From: Mallotus nudiflorus
Taxonomy: Eukaryota; Streptophyta; Magnoliopsida; Malpighiales; Euphorbiaceae
Direction of reading: 5' to 3'
Length of the DNA: 64,000 bases
Assembly (NCBI GenBank): GCA_947683625.1
Contig: CANTUR010000124.1
Span: forward strand, 1,054,001-1,118,000
How positions within the stretch are numbered: position 1 is the stretch's first letter; every line of letters begins with the position of its first letter. The notes beneath the pieces were generated by a model. It had not been told where the DNA came from, searched no databases, and saw only the letters and a program-made list of their open reading frames with translations. This document shows positions 51,428 to 63,595 of this stretch, in pieces. The position numbers and the translations under genes are program-made.

Positions 51428-54400
51428 TTATGTTGGTCTGCAACACAACCTCTCCAACTGAGCAGCTTCCTGTTATTGTACATCATACCATAATCAGTCC
51501 ACATTTTAGTTTGTTCAAGTGGGTATCTGCCTGTATCTTCAAGATTGCAAAGGCTAAAAAGGACACTGATTTTTTAGCAGAGCCAATACATACAGTGATT
51601 GAGAGCTTGCACATACTATATTTACCTCAGTGTTGTCGTAGACATAGCGAACCACAAAGATGCATTTGCAGTTCATTTCATCATGTTGTCGCCTTTGGAT
51701 TCCCACTACATGTGCATCACAGTAGACTGCTTGCTCTTGGCGTTCCTGTAAACCAGACATAAGTACCAAAGGCCAAGGCTAATTGAAAAAAGAAATTCTT
51801 CAGAATCAAGGAAGCACACAACTCTTTTCAACTCTATTACTTGCTAGTACAATTGCATCATTCTGCTTGCAGGTATAACACACCGTTAAGGATTGACCAT
51901 TAGTAAGTAGGTGATTCACTACAAAGTTATGAAAGGACCAGAGTAATACTGGCCAACCCAACAACCCATCCATACATCTATAGAAATACTTACAATGGAC
52001 CATGGATATGTGCCATAAGCCTCTGCTAGAAGCAGTTTGATTCTATCCTTCTTTGTGCTATCCAAAGTAAGAGTTAAATGATACCATCCATGTATAAAAA
52101 TATGAACTGTCCGCAGAATAGATTTTATCAAGTATTAACAGTATTTTAAGGTCCAAAATTACTCTTTCTGTCCAACTCCTATGTCAGTGATTACTTATTA
52201 GTTACCTGGAAGTCAGTGATTACTTCCTAGTTACCTGGCTTTTAGGAGTTTTATCTTGAAAGAGATAATAATAATGGAAATGTACCCTAAAGCACAGTAC
52301 AAGATCTCCAACTTTCACTCGGTGACATTCTGAAGGTACTAAAGGAATAGATCGTTCTCGTACTGCACTTTTCACATTCACCCACTCGTCATCTGTATTA
52401 CGAAACCCAGAAAATCTTACACGTGCTTCCTGCATTGCAGAAACAGAACCATAACCTCCATCAGGTTGGACACTAAGAAATGTCTACACAAGGAACAAAA
52501 AATTGAACATAAAAAAAAAAAAAGAAATATAACTCGCAGAACCCTGGTGAGCTGAATCACATGAAATTCACCTACTATTTAGAAAACGTGGTATGATTGA
52601 AGAATATGTCAGTATTACAGAATACTCTTACAAGTTCACCAGTACAAAGAACTCTGTAGTTGAGGAAAGCAGCAACATCATACCTGGAAGGCAAATTTTG
52701 TTATAAATGGTGGTTTAACATGGAAATATAAGCATGAATTTATAAAATGTCACAGTCAACTTTTGGCAACTATAGTTTTTCAGATCTTGGCCTTTAGATA
52801 CATATGCTTGCTATACTTTTGGTTATTCACTTGTTCATTTTATTGGAAAAGGGTGCAGTATATCAGAGTAAACTTCTACATGTCTGAAGAGAAATAAAGG
52901 GTTCAAGGCAAAGTCTGAAGAAATGGGAAGTTAACAAATTTGATTATGCTCATAACGATATATCCAAAAAGAATTCTAGCTTAGAAAGACAAAGAAATGA
53001 ATTGCTTTTTTTGGTCCCTTCCTCTTTACCAACCCATGGTAGGAAAGTAAATAAAGAAGTTGGGGGCAAATCCAATTATTTAACATGGAGCAATTTAGAT
53101 ATTCATAGTTCATATGGAAGCCATGGAGAGTTAAAGAGGTAAGAACACCATATTGCGGTGTACATGAAATTCGACAATCCAAACCTTGATAAATATTACA
53201 TAGCTTTTTTTTTTTTTTCGAGATAAACTTTTATAGCTTCATTACCAATCTGCCTAAATATTACATAGCTTTAACATATAGGCAGATTGGTAATGAAGCT
53301 ATAAAAGTTTTACATTTTTTATTAGCAGATGTGTACTCACCAGGCATTGTCTCTTGATGATCGAGCTTCAAATATCAACTCCGAAAGATCAGTGACCTTA
53401 CCTGAAAAGTGTTGATAACAACTGCAATTATAAACAGACAGAAATTTCCAATTTTATAACTATCCTAAGACACTTCTATTGATGATGCAGGTGAAATCAT
53501 AGCAGGAAAACCATAACTGAAAATTTGTGGTGTGGCATGACATGAGCACAACTTGCATAGTGATAAAACCTATGAGTTCAACCAACATTTGAAACATGTT
53601 GCAATAGGCATAACCACTATAGATGTTTACATGGCCAGCTCAAAGCTGAAACACTATATTGATCCATGTTCCAGGAACAAAAAAGGCAAAAACCTACTAG
53701 TACATCTAAAATCAAAATTGACAAAAGTGGATATCCAGAAGAAGGACATGGAAGATAAATTGTTGAAAATAAATTTTTGAAAATGAGACGCAGAATACTT
53801 AAAGTTATCTAACAGAAGAAAAGCATAATACAGCTGGAACAGATTAAGGCAAGTGCAAAAGGGGAAAGTAAGTTATGCCACCAGTAGATAAACTGGTGGA
53901 TTGAAAATTATTTGCAGTACAGAGGTTTTGATTAGTGGCACACAGTTTCAAAATGGGATGTCAGCCTCCTGTTATGCTATTTGGCAATATGTTACAGTGA
54001 TTTGGGAACAACTCAAGTTACCCTACATTTCCTAATTCCATTCCTTCCTTTCAGCTTTCCAAATTTGAAGGAACTTGTTAATAAAGAGTCTTTAGCGAAT
54101 GCACTTTAAATTTACCTGAATTATTCTTAAAATTCATGGAAGTGGTCACCTTTTCATACCAACAAGGCTTGATTCAGTTCAATATAGTTAGACTGTTTCT
54201 GCTACTGATATGATTTGTGGTACTGCCATTTAGAACCCTGTGCAGTACCAAAAAGAATGCATTACATAAGCATTTCTTTTGTCCTTTGTGAGAAGAAGCT
54301 CATGCCTACTAGTACTAATAAGTGTATATGAAATGTATTCATGAGAATTCACCCTAGATCATCTGAACAGAAAGTAACTAATTACTCCACCCACATGTTG

Positions 54401-55740
54401 GTATGTAAGAAACTGATAAGGTTGTAATATATCACAATATTTTGAACCATAATCCCATCTTGATCCAAAAATTTCAGGTCATAAGAACCTGAATCCTAGA
54501 TACCTATCTCAAGCCAACATATTGTCCTGTACTACTGCCTAAGCAGGACCAAATCCTGATGAGTATTTGAGAGTACTAAGAAATAAAAGTTATTTGTTCA
54601 ATTTCATGATGTGTTTTGAGCGTACAAGTCTATCATGTTTAGCAGTGGAGGATAAGATGACAGTGTTTAGTTCTTTGCAATGTCTTCACACAACTATTTT
54701 GAAGATGCCACTACAAGAAGTTAATAATATATCTAAAACATCTTAATTATTGTTCCCTTCTTATTCTAGTAAAAAGAAAAACCTATAGATTTTTGAGAAC
54801 TTTCAGGTGCGTTGCTTTGAATATTAGTGTTTGAAAGATCAACAAATAATTTCAGAGCCACAGGTGAAGGAGCGCTTCTCGGTTGGGATTCCTTTTGTCT
54901 ATCCACAAACCAACTTTGCACCTAGAACACAAGAAGACCAACCTAGATATAAGTAATTAAGAGCTCAACCAATAAAACAAATATTGCTCATAAGGGAAAA
55001 GAAAAAGAAAAACCTGTTTCCATGTTATTGCTGGCTTTCCAGCACGATTTGCTGCGAAACTGAAACATATAAAGCATAGTCTTATTTAAGAGAAATATAT
55101 AAACACTTTAATTTGGAGATGATATTAAATTCAACTAAAATGAACCCAACCTAAAACTGGATGCAAGCTTCTCACAGAACTCTTGATTGAATGATTCTTC
55201 TCCTAATTCCTTGTAAATATTTTCCATTTCCACCATCTTCCGAAAAATGCATTGTAGCAAGTCAGATAATAATTAAAAAAAAAAAAAGGAAAACACTAAA
55301 TTAAAATAATAATAAAAATAAATAATCATACAAAATAGAATTTTTACTTAGAGAAGCTTCAAGAAAACTAATAGGAGTTAACTAATGGCATAAATTCAAT
55401 CGCTGTCAGTTTTGAAAAGCTATCCATTGTAGCCGCAGCTCACACACTAACATAAAATAGTAGTCCCCATGAAATGGTTTTGGTGAAAAAACCATTAATA
55501 ATCAAATTAATATGATATAGAAGAGAAACCCATTAAAGAAAACAATGCTATTAACTAACTGAAACACAGAGACACGTAAAAACACCGAATTTAAGCAAAA
55601 AGCTTGGAGCTTTTCTCAGTGAAGTAGAAATGATGGACCCAGATAAAATAAATCAATAACCAGTTCAACAGAACACTGAGAAATAGAAGGGTCGAGTTTT
55701 GCAGTACCTCTGCAAGTGTGAATTCGGTGGGAGAATCCAT
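51428..55740 (-). CDS. SHH1: SHH1/DTF1: homeodomain-SAWADEE chromatin reader for RNA-directed DNA methylation
   Basis: Nuclear protein that, in Arabidopsis, reads H3K9 methylation (with unmethylated H3K4) through its SAWADEE domain and recruits RNA polymerase IV for siRNA production and DNA methylation. Nine exons, phase-consistent, 240 residues (Arabidopsis SHH1 is similar, about 258): 55708-55740, 55151-55236, 55014-55059, 54783-54921, 53341-53401, 52632-52683, 52286-52429, 51626-51745, 51428-51469. Residues 1-70 form the divergent homeodomain, with FTLAE, NIYKELGEESFNQEFC and the helix-3 WKQVQSWFVDRQ. A linker of about 40 residues follows. The SAWADEE domain starts near KVTDLSELIFEARSSRDNAW and contains VRFSGF..DDEWVNV, RERSIPLVPSEC, GDLVLCFR and the zinc-site region YCDAH...QHDEMNCKC. 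The last exon is only 42 nt and encodes EAAQLERLCCRPT-stop. The nearly as likely alternative is the paralogue SHH2; length and short linker favour SHH1. It is convergent with the kinase gene. Confidence 0.93.
53225..53310. repeat. Perfect 31-bp inverted repeat in an SHH1 intron
   Basis: Left arm 53225-53255 and right arm 53280-53310 are exact reverse complements, with a 24-nt spacer. The spacer starts with a copy of AAATATTACATAGCTTT that also occurs just left of the hairpin before a poly-T run (about 53192-53218). The unit lies in the intron between exons 5 and 6 of SHH1, 31 bp from the 5' splice site. Confidence 0.95.
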
Positions 55741-56650
55741 AACCAGTGATGCTTTGATCAGTTGCTGGAGAAAATAGTGTGCCTTTTTTTCTTTTTTTCC
55801 TTCCGTAAATAAGTGGGGTTCAGTGTCCTAGTGCGGTTGCATTTAAAAGTTAATAAATTATTACATGTAAAAAAATTAAGGGCCGCAATGTTACAAAAAA
55901 GCCCCTTCTTCCGATTGAGTGCACCCCAATCTTTAAGGTAACATAAATGTAATATCAACTCTCAATTTATTAATTGAAATTTATGTTATCGATATTAACA
56001 AATTCTTTAAGAAAATGTAGCTTCAATAATAATAATAATAATTATTATTATTATTATGATAAAAAATTATTAAAATTATTCATGTTATGTAATTCTCTTT
56101 AAAACTTTGATATATGAAATATAAAATTAATAACAATTATTAAAAATGGATATCAACCATAAAATTTTAAATTAAAAATGGATTCCATTACTCTAAATAA
56201 TTAACTTCTTGAATTCTTAATTATAAATTGATTTTTAGCAAAATTTTTGAATAATTTTTTATCTCTTGATTGTAATCCTGTCTTTTTGGTATAATGTTGC
56301 TGATCAAGTTGATGACAATAGAGATAAAACCTCCTTATTGCCATCAATGTTCATGTCTTGTGTGAGTGTGGGTTTATTTTTTTACTTTCAGAATGAACAA
56401 GTAATTATCTTGTTGAAAAATGTTGAAATTGCAAAAAGAAGTATGAATATGCATATTAGTATATATTATCTCCTTGGTAAACAAATTTTTATAATGTCTT
56501 CTCTACGAGTAATTTAATTTGTAAAAAGTATAGATATTTTATTACGAAAAGCAGAATTTTCACTTATTTTTCTTCTTCATTGTGATATTGGAAATTAACT
56601 ATTTAATGTAATGTAATTGTTTAAAAAAAATCTTTATAATAAACATGAAA
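55741..56650 (-). promoter_or_regulatory. Region upstream of SHH1, downstream of the oxygenase-like gene
   Basis: 0.9 kb between two minus-strand genes, so it must hold the SHH1 promoter and the 3' end of the oxygenase-like transcript. It is AT-rich, with an (AAT)n/(ATT)n palindrome at about 56025-56057. I could not identify a specific promoter element. Confidence 0.45.
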
Positions 56651-59452
56651 TCAAACTTTATTATAAACATAAACCAAAAACTGATATAGAAGAGTCAAAA
56701 CTATTGCAACTACAAATTGCTGGCCAAGGGAAATAATCTTTCCCTTTTCTGATTGGATAGGGGAGGTTGCAGTGATGGTCCTGTTTGTAGGAGAGTAGAG
56801 AAAAGCCATCGAAATATGACTCTCTTGCTCACTTTTGAATATTGCCCTTCCTAAAACATGCTTGTAGTGGCCACCACTCCGAGCCTGAAAAATAAATAAT
56901 AATAATGATAATAATAAATATAAAAATAGAGAAATATTATTATTATTTTTCGCTGATGGGCGGTTAGAATGTCTCTAAGTAGAAATAAATAAATATATAT
57001 TTATATCTGATCCATATGAATTATTATACTAGGTGAAATTTAATAAATTTATTAAAAAATTTATATATAGCACTTAAAAAATTAAATCTCTAAGATGTGG
57101 AAGAAATATTTTGAGATTGAGACCTCTCACATGGTAAACACAGCAATAAAAAACTATTATTAGAAAATAGGCTACAAAAAAAAAAGCCGAATTGATAAAA
57201 ATGTCAATTTTTACTGACTGATGGATAAAAAATTAAAGTTAAAATTTCATCACTGTTTTATTTGAAAATATATATATAAAAACATCAATAAAGTAAATTT
57301 AATTAGTAAAATAGGGGAAAAAAAAGATATTAGTTATAGTTGGTATAATTTTCTCCATTATTCTTTTCACTTTATCTCATGTCATGACATGATTAGATCA
57401 GATCCCAATAGGTGTAATTGGGTAACATAAAGAAAACATTATGACAGACCAAGGTACTTAATTAAGTTTTAAAGGTTAATTTTGTTCTTTGTGTTGAGTT
57501 TTTAACGCACTTGTTATTATGATTATTACTTTTAACAGCTGTAAAGAAGGCATGTCATTATGTATCATTGCTAAGAATCTATAAAGGCAAAAATTGATGT
57601 ATCCATATCTAATTTTTAATTTTTTATGGACCATCATCAAAAAATTTGATAATTTTTTAAAACTGCAAATGAACTAATTTGTTTTTTTTAAACAGTATAA
57701 CTGGTCAGTATTTCATATAATATATGTGAATTCTATAAATTTTATTAAGGTAATAATTTAAATTTAAGGGTTAATTATAGTAATTTTACGAGATTGAACC
57801 TGAATCTAAAACCTAACATAAACTGAATCATCTAAGTCTCATTAGCACTAATTTGGCTAGTGTAATTTCTCATATAAGCCACTTTCATTTACTCCAATTT
57901 GGGTTTTTAATCAAATTAACATACACATTTTATTATGATTAGGCTTTTATTTTTTAAGTTGGTGCAGCAGGTCCCTAAGGATGAAGGGACGAGAAATTTT
58001 ACCTGTGCTTGATCTCCAACTGTGACAATTATTGCATCTTTATCAGGGCAGAAAGAGACCCAACCTTTCTTGGAATAAACATGAAACTCTGAAGAGCCAT
58101 CACATGTGTGCAAGCACAAGGCATGAGAGTGATCAGTTCCTCTTATCAGCATCCTTATCACATCATATCCTAAGGAGCTACCCCATTGATCACCTACAAC
58201 CTTACGCTTATGTTTGAACAGATAACAGACCGAGCCACCAGCTTCTTGCCCCAGCATCATTTCACTTCCATACACTCCCTTCTGAGGACAATTCTCCTCA
58301 ACAACTAGTAAAATTTTCTGTGCCACATTTTCCATTTCTGATACAAGATTTTCCATTCTATCGCTGCAAATTACAATTTTATCGCTGTTAATTTGCATTT
58401 TTAGAACTATCTTCACGAAGAAAAATATAAATGCAATTTGGCTGATATACAATGGTTGATTTTTTTCACATTTTCACAATTTTGTTTCTAACATTTAAAT
58501 TTCGATATCCGATATCTATATAAACTCTAATTATTCTGAAGTTCAATTAAATGGACAATGTAAGAGAGTAAAACTCTATCTAAAAAAATAAGAATTTACT
58601 TGAAAAATCTAAAATTTTTGATGCTTAGATCATGAGATATTAGTTTAGAAGTTCAATTATTGAAATCAAAAAAGAAATAAATATATCTAGAATCGTAACA
58701 AAGAAGATCAGTTAACTAGAAAAATGTTTTCTATTACGAGAAAATAAATCTAACCAATAATTCCACTTTCAAATTTAAAAGACATTGCTGTACCTATGAA
58801 ATGGCAAAAATTAGGTGCAATGTTGCTAACCAATTATACCATTAGAAGCATAATTCATATACAATATAAAATTTGATTGTAGATATTAAAGAGAAGGCAG
58901 TAATTACCTGAAATTCAAATATCCTGATGGCCATATTCCCTCCATATCTGACTTCAAGTTCTTATCTCTACACCACACGAACTCTTCACTGAATTCGCTC
59001 TCCTCTTCCTCCCCATGAACCTCTTCAAACCCATAAAGCTTCTCCGGCGACCTCGTAACAGCCGCCCTTTTCTCCAGCGGCAGGCTAAAAATTCCGGCAG
59101 CCATTGCTAGGACCAATCTCATAGAATCACTTGGAATTCCATAATTTACGAGCTGGAAGCACCCGATTCTTGAGAGGGAATCCAAAATCTTGGGAACTGA
59201 ATCACCATCAGCAGCAGAATTCAACGACTGAAAATCGATCCTCGGAGGTGTTTCAAGAATCTTTTGTCTAGGGAAAATCTTGTCAGGCAAAACTAAATCA
59301 GGAACACGTAGTGAGTGCTCAAGAAATTCAGTAAGCACGTCATCATTAGCCACAAAAGATCTCCGGCCAGAGGCAATTGGAGAAGGCGGCGGGGCACGGA
59401 AATCAATGGGATGATTATTTTCAGGCATGGTTGGTTCAGGTGAAAATGCCAT
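56651..59452 (-). CDS. 2-oxoglutarate/Fe(II) oxygenase-like protein with degenerate active site
   Basis: Three exons, phase-consistent, 379 residues: 58908-59452, 58003-58363, 56651-56884. The N-terminal half matches the non-haem dioxygenase N-terminal domain (PPRIDFQSL, LSRIGCFQLVNYGIP). The C-terminal half follows the family jelly-roll order: RGTDHSHALCL, FHVYSKKGWVSF, VTVGDQAQARSGGHYKHVLGR, ESHISMAF. Enzymes of this family oxidise small molecules such as hormones and flavonoids. Here the first iron His of HxD is Gly257 (GTD), the second iron His of HRV is Gly314 (LGR), and the 2-oxoglutarate Arg of RxS is His325; only Asp259 remains. The protein therefore probably lacks normal catalysis. 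A hydrophobic stretch (FVVAIVLTLLYQFLVYVY) ends the protein. The ATG at 59452 was chosen for its fit to the frame; 59428 (MPENN) or an upstream ATG at 59479 are possible. The frame is otherwise intact, so it is a possible pseudoenzyme rather than an obvious pseudogene. Confidence 0.8.
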
Positions 59453-59518
59453 CAATTGTATGATATATAGAAGATACACACTATTAAAAGTTGTTGGTTT
59501 CTTGATATATTCTTAGTT

Positions 59519-59530
59519 AGTATATAAAAT
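59519..59530 (-). promoter_or_regulatory. Candidate TATA box of the oxygenase-like gene
   Basis: Minus-strand TTTTATATACTA, about 65-75 nt upstream of the chosen ATG. Composition and position fit a TATA box; nothing else supports it. Confidence 0.35.
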
Positions 59531-60224
59531 TACGAGTTTCCTTTATTCTGTATGATCTTTCGCTGTACATTATTAAAGAAAAGGAAAAAAGAAAAGAAGA
59601 AAAAAGTGTTAAGCAGCAGCAGCAGCAATGATGGCATGTCAAGGACGTTTGTGGACACATGAAGAATCATCACTAAGCAAGGTTTTTTACTTTTTTTTTT
59701 TGGGGTATTTTTTTTTCCTTATTGCTACAACTTTACAACTTTCAGTCACTCTTATTGTGTTTACTCTTTTATGGGAGTGACCCAAAATATTGTTCTATTG
59801 GCTGACATACTGAGTACTTTTGTCTCACCACCTACCTGATCTGCTGGAAGTTTGGAACAGTGCTAGCTAGTGATACCTACTTCTACATGAGCCAGGCTCA
59901 GCACCAAGATACTTATATAGCTACTTGCCAAGCAAATTCAAATAGTGGAGATAAGTTTCATATGCATGCAACATTAAAAGTAGTTAAGAATTGGAGTTGC
60001 ATATTGAAAAATTCAAGAAACGGTGAAGGCAAAATGTGGATTTGGCGATAGTTTATATAATTAAATTTTATTTGTTATTACTAGAGATTGAAATATTGAG
60101 AAGTCGAGTGACAAAAAAACTCATTTTAAAGCATTACAAGGTCTTTGAGTCTCTAATCCCTCCTTCAAATTTAAAAAAAAAAAAAAAAAAAGCTCCATAC
60201 TTTTTCTCCAAGCATGTATATGTA
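59531..60224. other. Intergenic DNA upstream of the oxygenase-like gene
   Basis: Contains a short GCAGCA run near 59615 and homopolymer runs at 59690-59715 and 60170-60192. No gene recognised. Confidence 0.5.
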
Positions 60225-60228
60225 CTCA

Positions 60229-61135
60229 GAGCAACTCCAACAATAAATACCAAAATATAGTTTTGCACCAAATTGTAAACCAAATTGCAGGTTTTTTCCA
60301 AACATTATTTTTAACTTCAAAAAAAAATATCTCTATATCTCATATTGTAATATTTATATATTTATCAAATTACATCCATATTAATATTCTTTTTCACAAA
60401 TTTATCTGATTATAATACATTTTATTATTTATATAAAAATTAATAAAAAAATTAATTATTTTTTTAATTATACGTCATGTTTACTATTTATATATTAACT
60501 AAAACTAAAATTATATATAAGAATAAAAATTAAATATTACATTCAAATATCAATAATAAAAAAAGTACAATTTCAACAATATTTGTGTATATTCATGCTC
60601 CTGAGTTAGTATATTTTTTTCATAAATGCTCAATTAATGCATTACGAAGTGTAATATATATATCTTTATCCTTAATTTGTTTATATTGAGCAATGAATAT
60701 TCTAATTTCTTGGTGTTGTACTCCAAACATATTAGCTATTAACTATAGTTATTAATGTTAAATTATTTAAGTTTATTAAATAATTTTTAGTGTGTATATA
60801 TATATATTACAAATATATATATATTTATATTAAGGTATCTTTTAAATTAATTTAAGAAAAATATTGTAAATAAAATAATTTAGGACTAAATTGTATAAAT
60901 ATATATATATACACACAAAAGGTTGGACTAAATTGAATAGTTTAAAAGTTGTGGATGAATTAAAAAAAAAACACACAAAATGCGTTTAGGTGAACAGTGC
61001 AATTAAAATATGAGTTTGCACTGTTCACCACACCCATTTTGGTGGGTAAAATGAGTATTGACTGGAGCCAAAATACTCATTTTCCACACCATTTACTCAT
61101 TTTCCCCACCAAAATGGTGTGTGATTGGAGATGGC
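60229..61135. mobile_element. MITE-like DNA element, about 0.9 kb
   Basis: The termini resemble each other in inverted orientation: GAGCAACTCCAAC on the left and TGATTGGAGATGGC on the right (reverse complement GCCATCTCCAATCA). CTCA flanks both sides (60225-60228 and 61136-61139), a possible 4-bp duplication, though a 3-bp TCA duplication cannot be excluded. The right end contains several hairpins, for example GGTGAACAGTGCAA with TTGCACTGTTCACC, and CACCCATTTTGGTG. No transposase is encoded. Superfamily not assigned; the CTCCAAC/GTTGGAG end type is common in plant MITEs. Confidence 0.7.
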
Positions 61136-61139
61136 CTCA

Positions 61140-61280
61140 TGAATTCACCTTGTTGTTGCATGTTCTTCGGATGAAAATGATGAGCTATTCAGAATTTTAT
61201 GGGATGGGATCCCACCGCTCTTACTCCAAAATCAACAGAATAATATCCTCAAGATACAATCAGATGATTTGGATTTTCTT

Positions 61281-61327
<47 letters not shown>

Positions 61328-62016
61328 TTAAATTTTATTATATTAGGAGAGAAATCTATATTGATATAAAATGTTATATCAATTTAAAGTGCATCAACAA
61401 ATGGTCAAAGTTTTAATATTGATATTATGTGATTTTGGATTCAAAATCTCACATTTCTTATTGATGTTTCTTTCTTCCCCATTGTATATATATGGCAAAA
61501 AAATTAATATATATGTACTTTTTATTTATCTCAAATAAAATTTACATAACCTGTGTAAAAATATCATTATTTATAAACCATTTTATGCAAATTTTCCTTT
61601 TTATATACAGAAAAGAACTTTAAATTGGAGTATAATTGATTAAATAATTACTCACTCTGACATTTTGAAACAAGCGTGCTCTCATCATTAACAGTACTGT
61701 TACTTAAACATAGAAGTGGATATATAGGAGGGTAAAATAAAAGCATTGATACACCAAAAAAAAAAAAATGCTAATGATGATAAACATGGTGAAGGTTTTT
61801 ATAGCAATTTGCTAATGTAACAAGGTCGGGGACTTGATCAAATTTTCCGCTCCAGCCTCCAGGCACTTGTCAAATCTAAGGATTAAAGTTCAGAATTGGG
61901 CTGGCTAACGAGTGCAAGTGTTGTAGCTTGATCCCTTTTGTTTAGTTGATCCAAATAAGAATAGTTTTATCAATATTTTCTGAAAGTTTGAACTGGTGAA
62001 CTACTTTTCCATATGT

Positions 62017-62049
<33 letters not shown>

Positions 62050-62263
62050 TATTTCCATAGAAATTGATGAATTGCAAATTGAATTAAATCAACTGAACTA
62101 TATAAGATTTGGTGGAAAGAATTGAGTCAAGTCAGAACTTGTATGCCTATGGGCTTGGCCTTTCAAACCTCACAAATAAAAATCTCATGAAAATGTGCAA
62201 AGAAAAACTAGATAAAATGTAAATACCATAGTACTTATTTTTTTAGACTAGTTGAGGTGATAT
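61140..62263. other. AT-rich intergenic DNA
   Basis: Contains a (TA)n microsatellite at 61283-61324 and another at about 62032-62051. No gene or element boundary recognised. Confidence 0.5.
61283..61324. repeat. (TA)n microsatellite
   Basis: An uninterrupted AT dinucleotide run of about 42 bases. Similar runs occur at 62725-62770 and 63536-63591 inside the neighbouring LTR. Confidence 0.95.
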
Positions 62264-62718
62264 TGTCACGATCCAAAACAGGAGTCATGACTGGCGTTAG
62301 GAAACGAGAATTCTTTCGAATCCGGAACCCGTAGCAAGTCTAAAAATAAAATAAAACATGCAATAATAATAATAACAGTATTTAATATAGCGGAAATAAA
62401 ATCATAAATATAAAAATAATAATCCACCACCAGAGAATTTAAATCAAATTCTCATCTCATACATAAGTAAACTCTTTAATACAAATTTCCATTCAAATTC
62501 TCAAAATACATAACTCACACAAATATAATACATAAAACCCATAATTTATTTACAACTACTGCAGTGTCTAGATTATAAAATAAAACTCAAGTGAGCAGTT
62601 TACATAAAGAAGTCAGGGCGGAAGAAATCCGGCGTACAGGTCTGCTACTGAGGTCTGAGGAAGATGACTCTCCTGAAAAATAGTCAACGGAGAGGAGTCA
62701 GACCTCATTGAGTGAATT

Positions 62719-62773
<55 letters not shown>

Positions 62774-63532
62774 TACTAAATGTCAATGCACACAATCAAA
62801 AGTATATATAGTATGTATGTATACAAACAAATACACACAGATGCAATAAAATCATTTTATATATTTTTATTGAAAATCACTGTTTATGAAGGATCAAATA
62901 GAACCCTAGAAAATTGCAACCTCAAAACAGTATTAGACAACACTCTAGCCATACAAGCTCACTTATTCCAAAATATGGTCACTTGATCCATTTGGACAGT
63001 AGACTGACCCCGAGACACTTGGTCAACCGAGCTCCAGCAATCACACCTCCAAACCATATCTCACACATCAATTAATCATATCCAATCAATATCCACAAAC
63101 TGGTTAGTAATATAGCCTAAATGCTATAAGCGTACCGGTACGTACTCGGTCCTAGTGCTGTCCAATAGGTAGCACGTTCTATCGATATCCTTCATTAATA
63201 AATATAAAACATACATTCACAAATAAATGATGCATGAATTTAAATAAAATAGCAACACAAACCATATATATACTAGAAATATACCAAAAGTAAACCAGGT
63301 ATATTTCGAGTATATACACGCCAAAGAAATCCAGATAGATTACGAAATAAACTAGAAATATATTCAAAAATATTTTAAACTTAATTTATTAGCAAAACAT
63401 ACATATAATTTAAAATATATCGAAAATATACTAAAGATAAACCAAAATAAACTAAAAATAAACTTAAGTAATAATTGAATTATTTATGCATAATTAATCA
63501 AAATAAAACATATATTTCTAAATCATGCACCC

Positions 63533-63595
<63 letters not shown>

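Noticed and set aside
51330..51470. Possible tRNA-derived SINE or tRNA-like gene on the minus strand (GCTCAGTTGGAGAGG and GAGTTTAAATC resemble A and B boxes)
   Set aside because: The A-box-like part reads in the SHH1 phase as EAAQLERLCCRPT-stop after a proper acceptor site, which fits the SHH1 C-terminus. Box spacing is also too long and no tRNA fold is visible.
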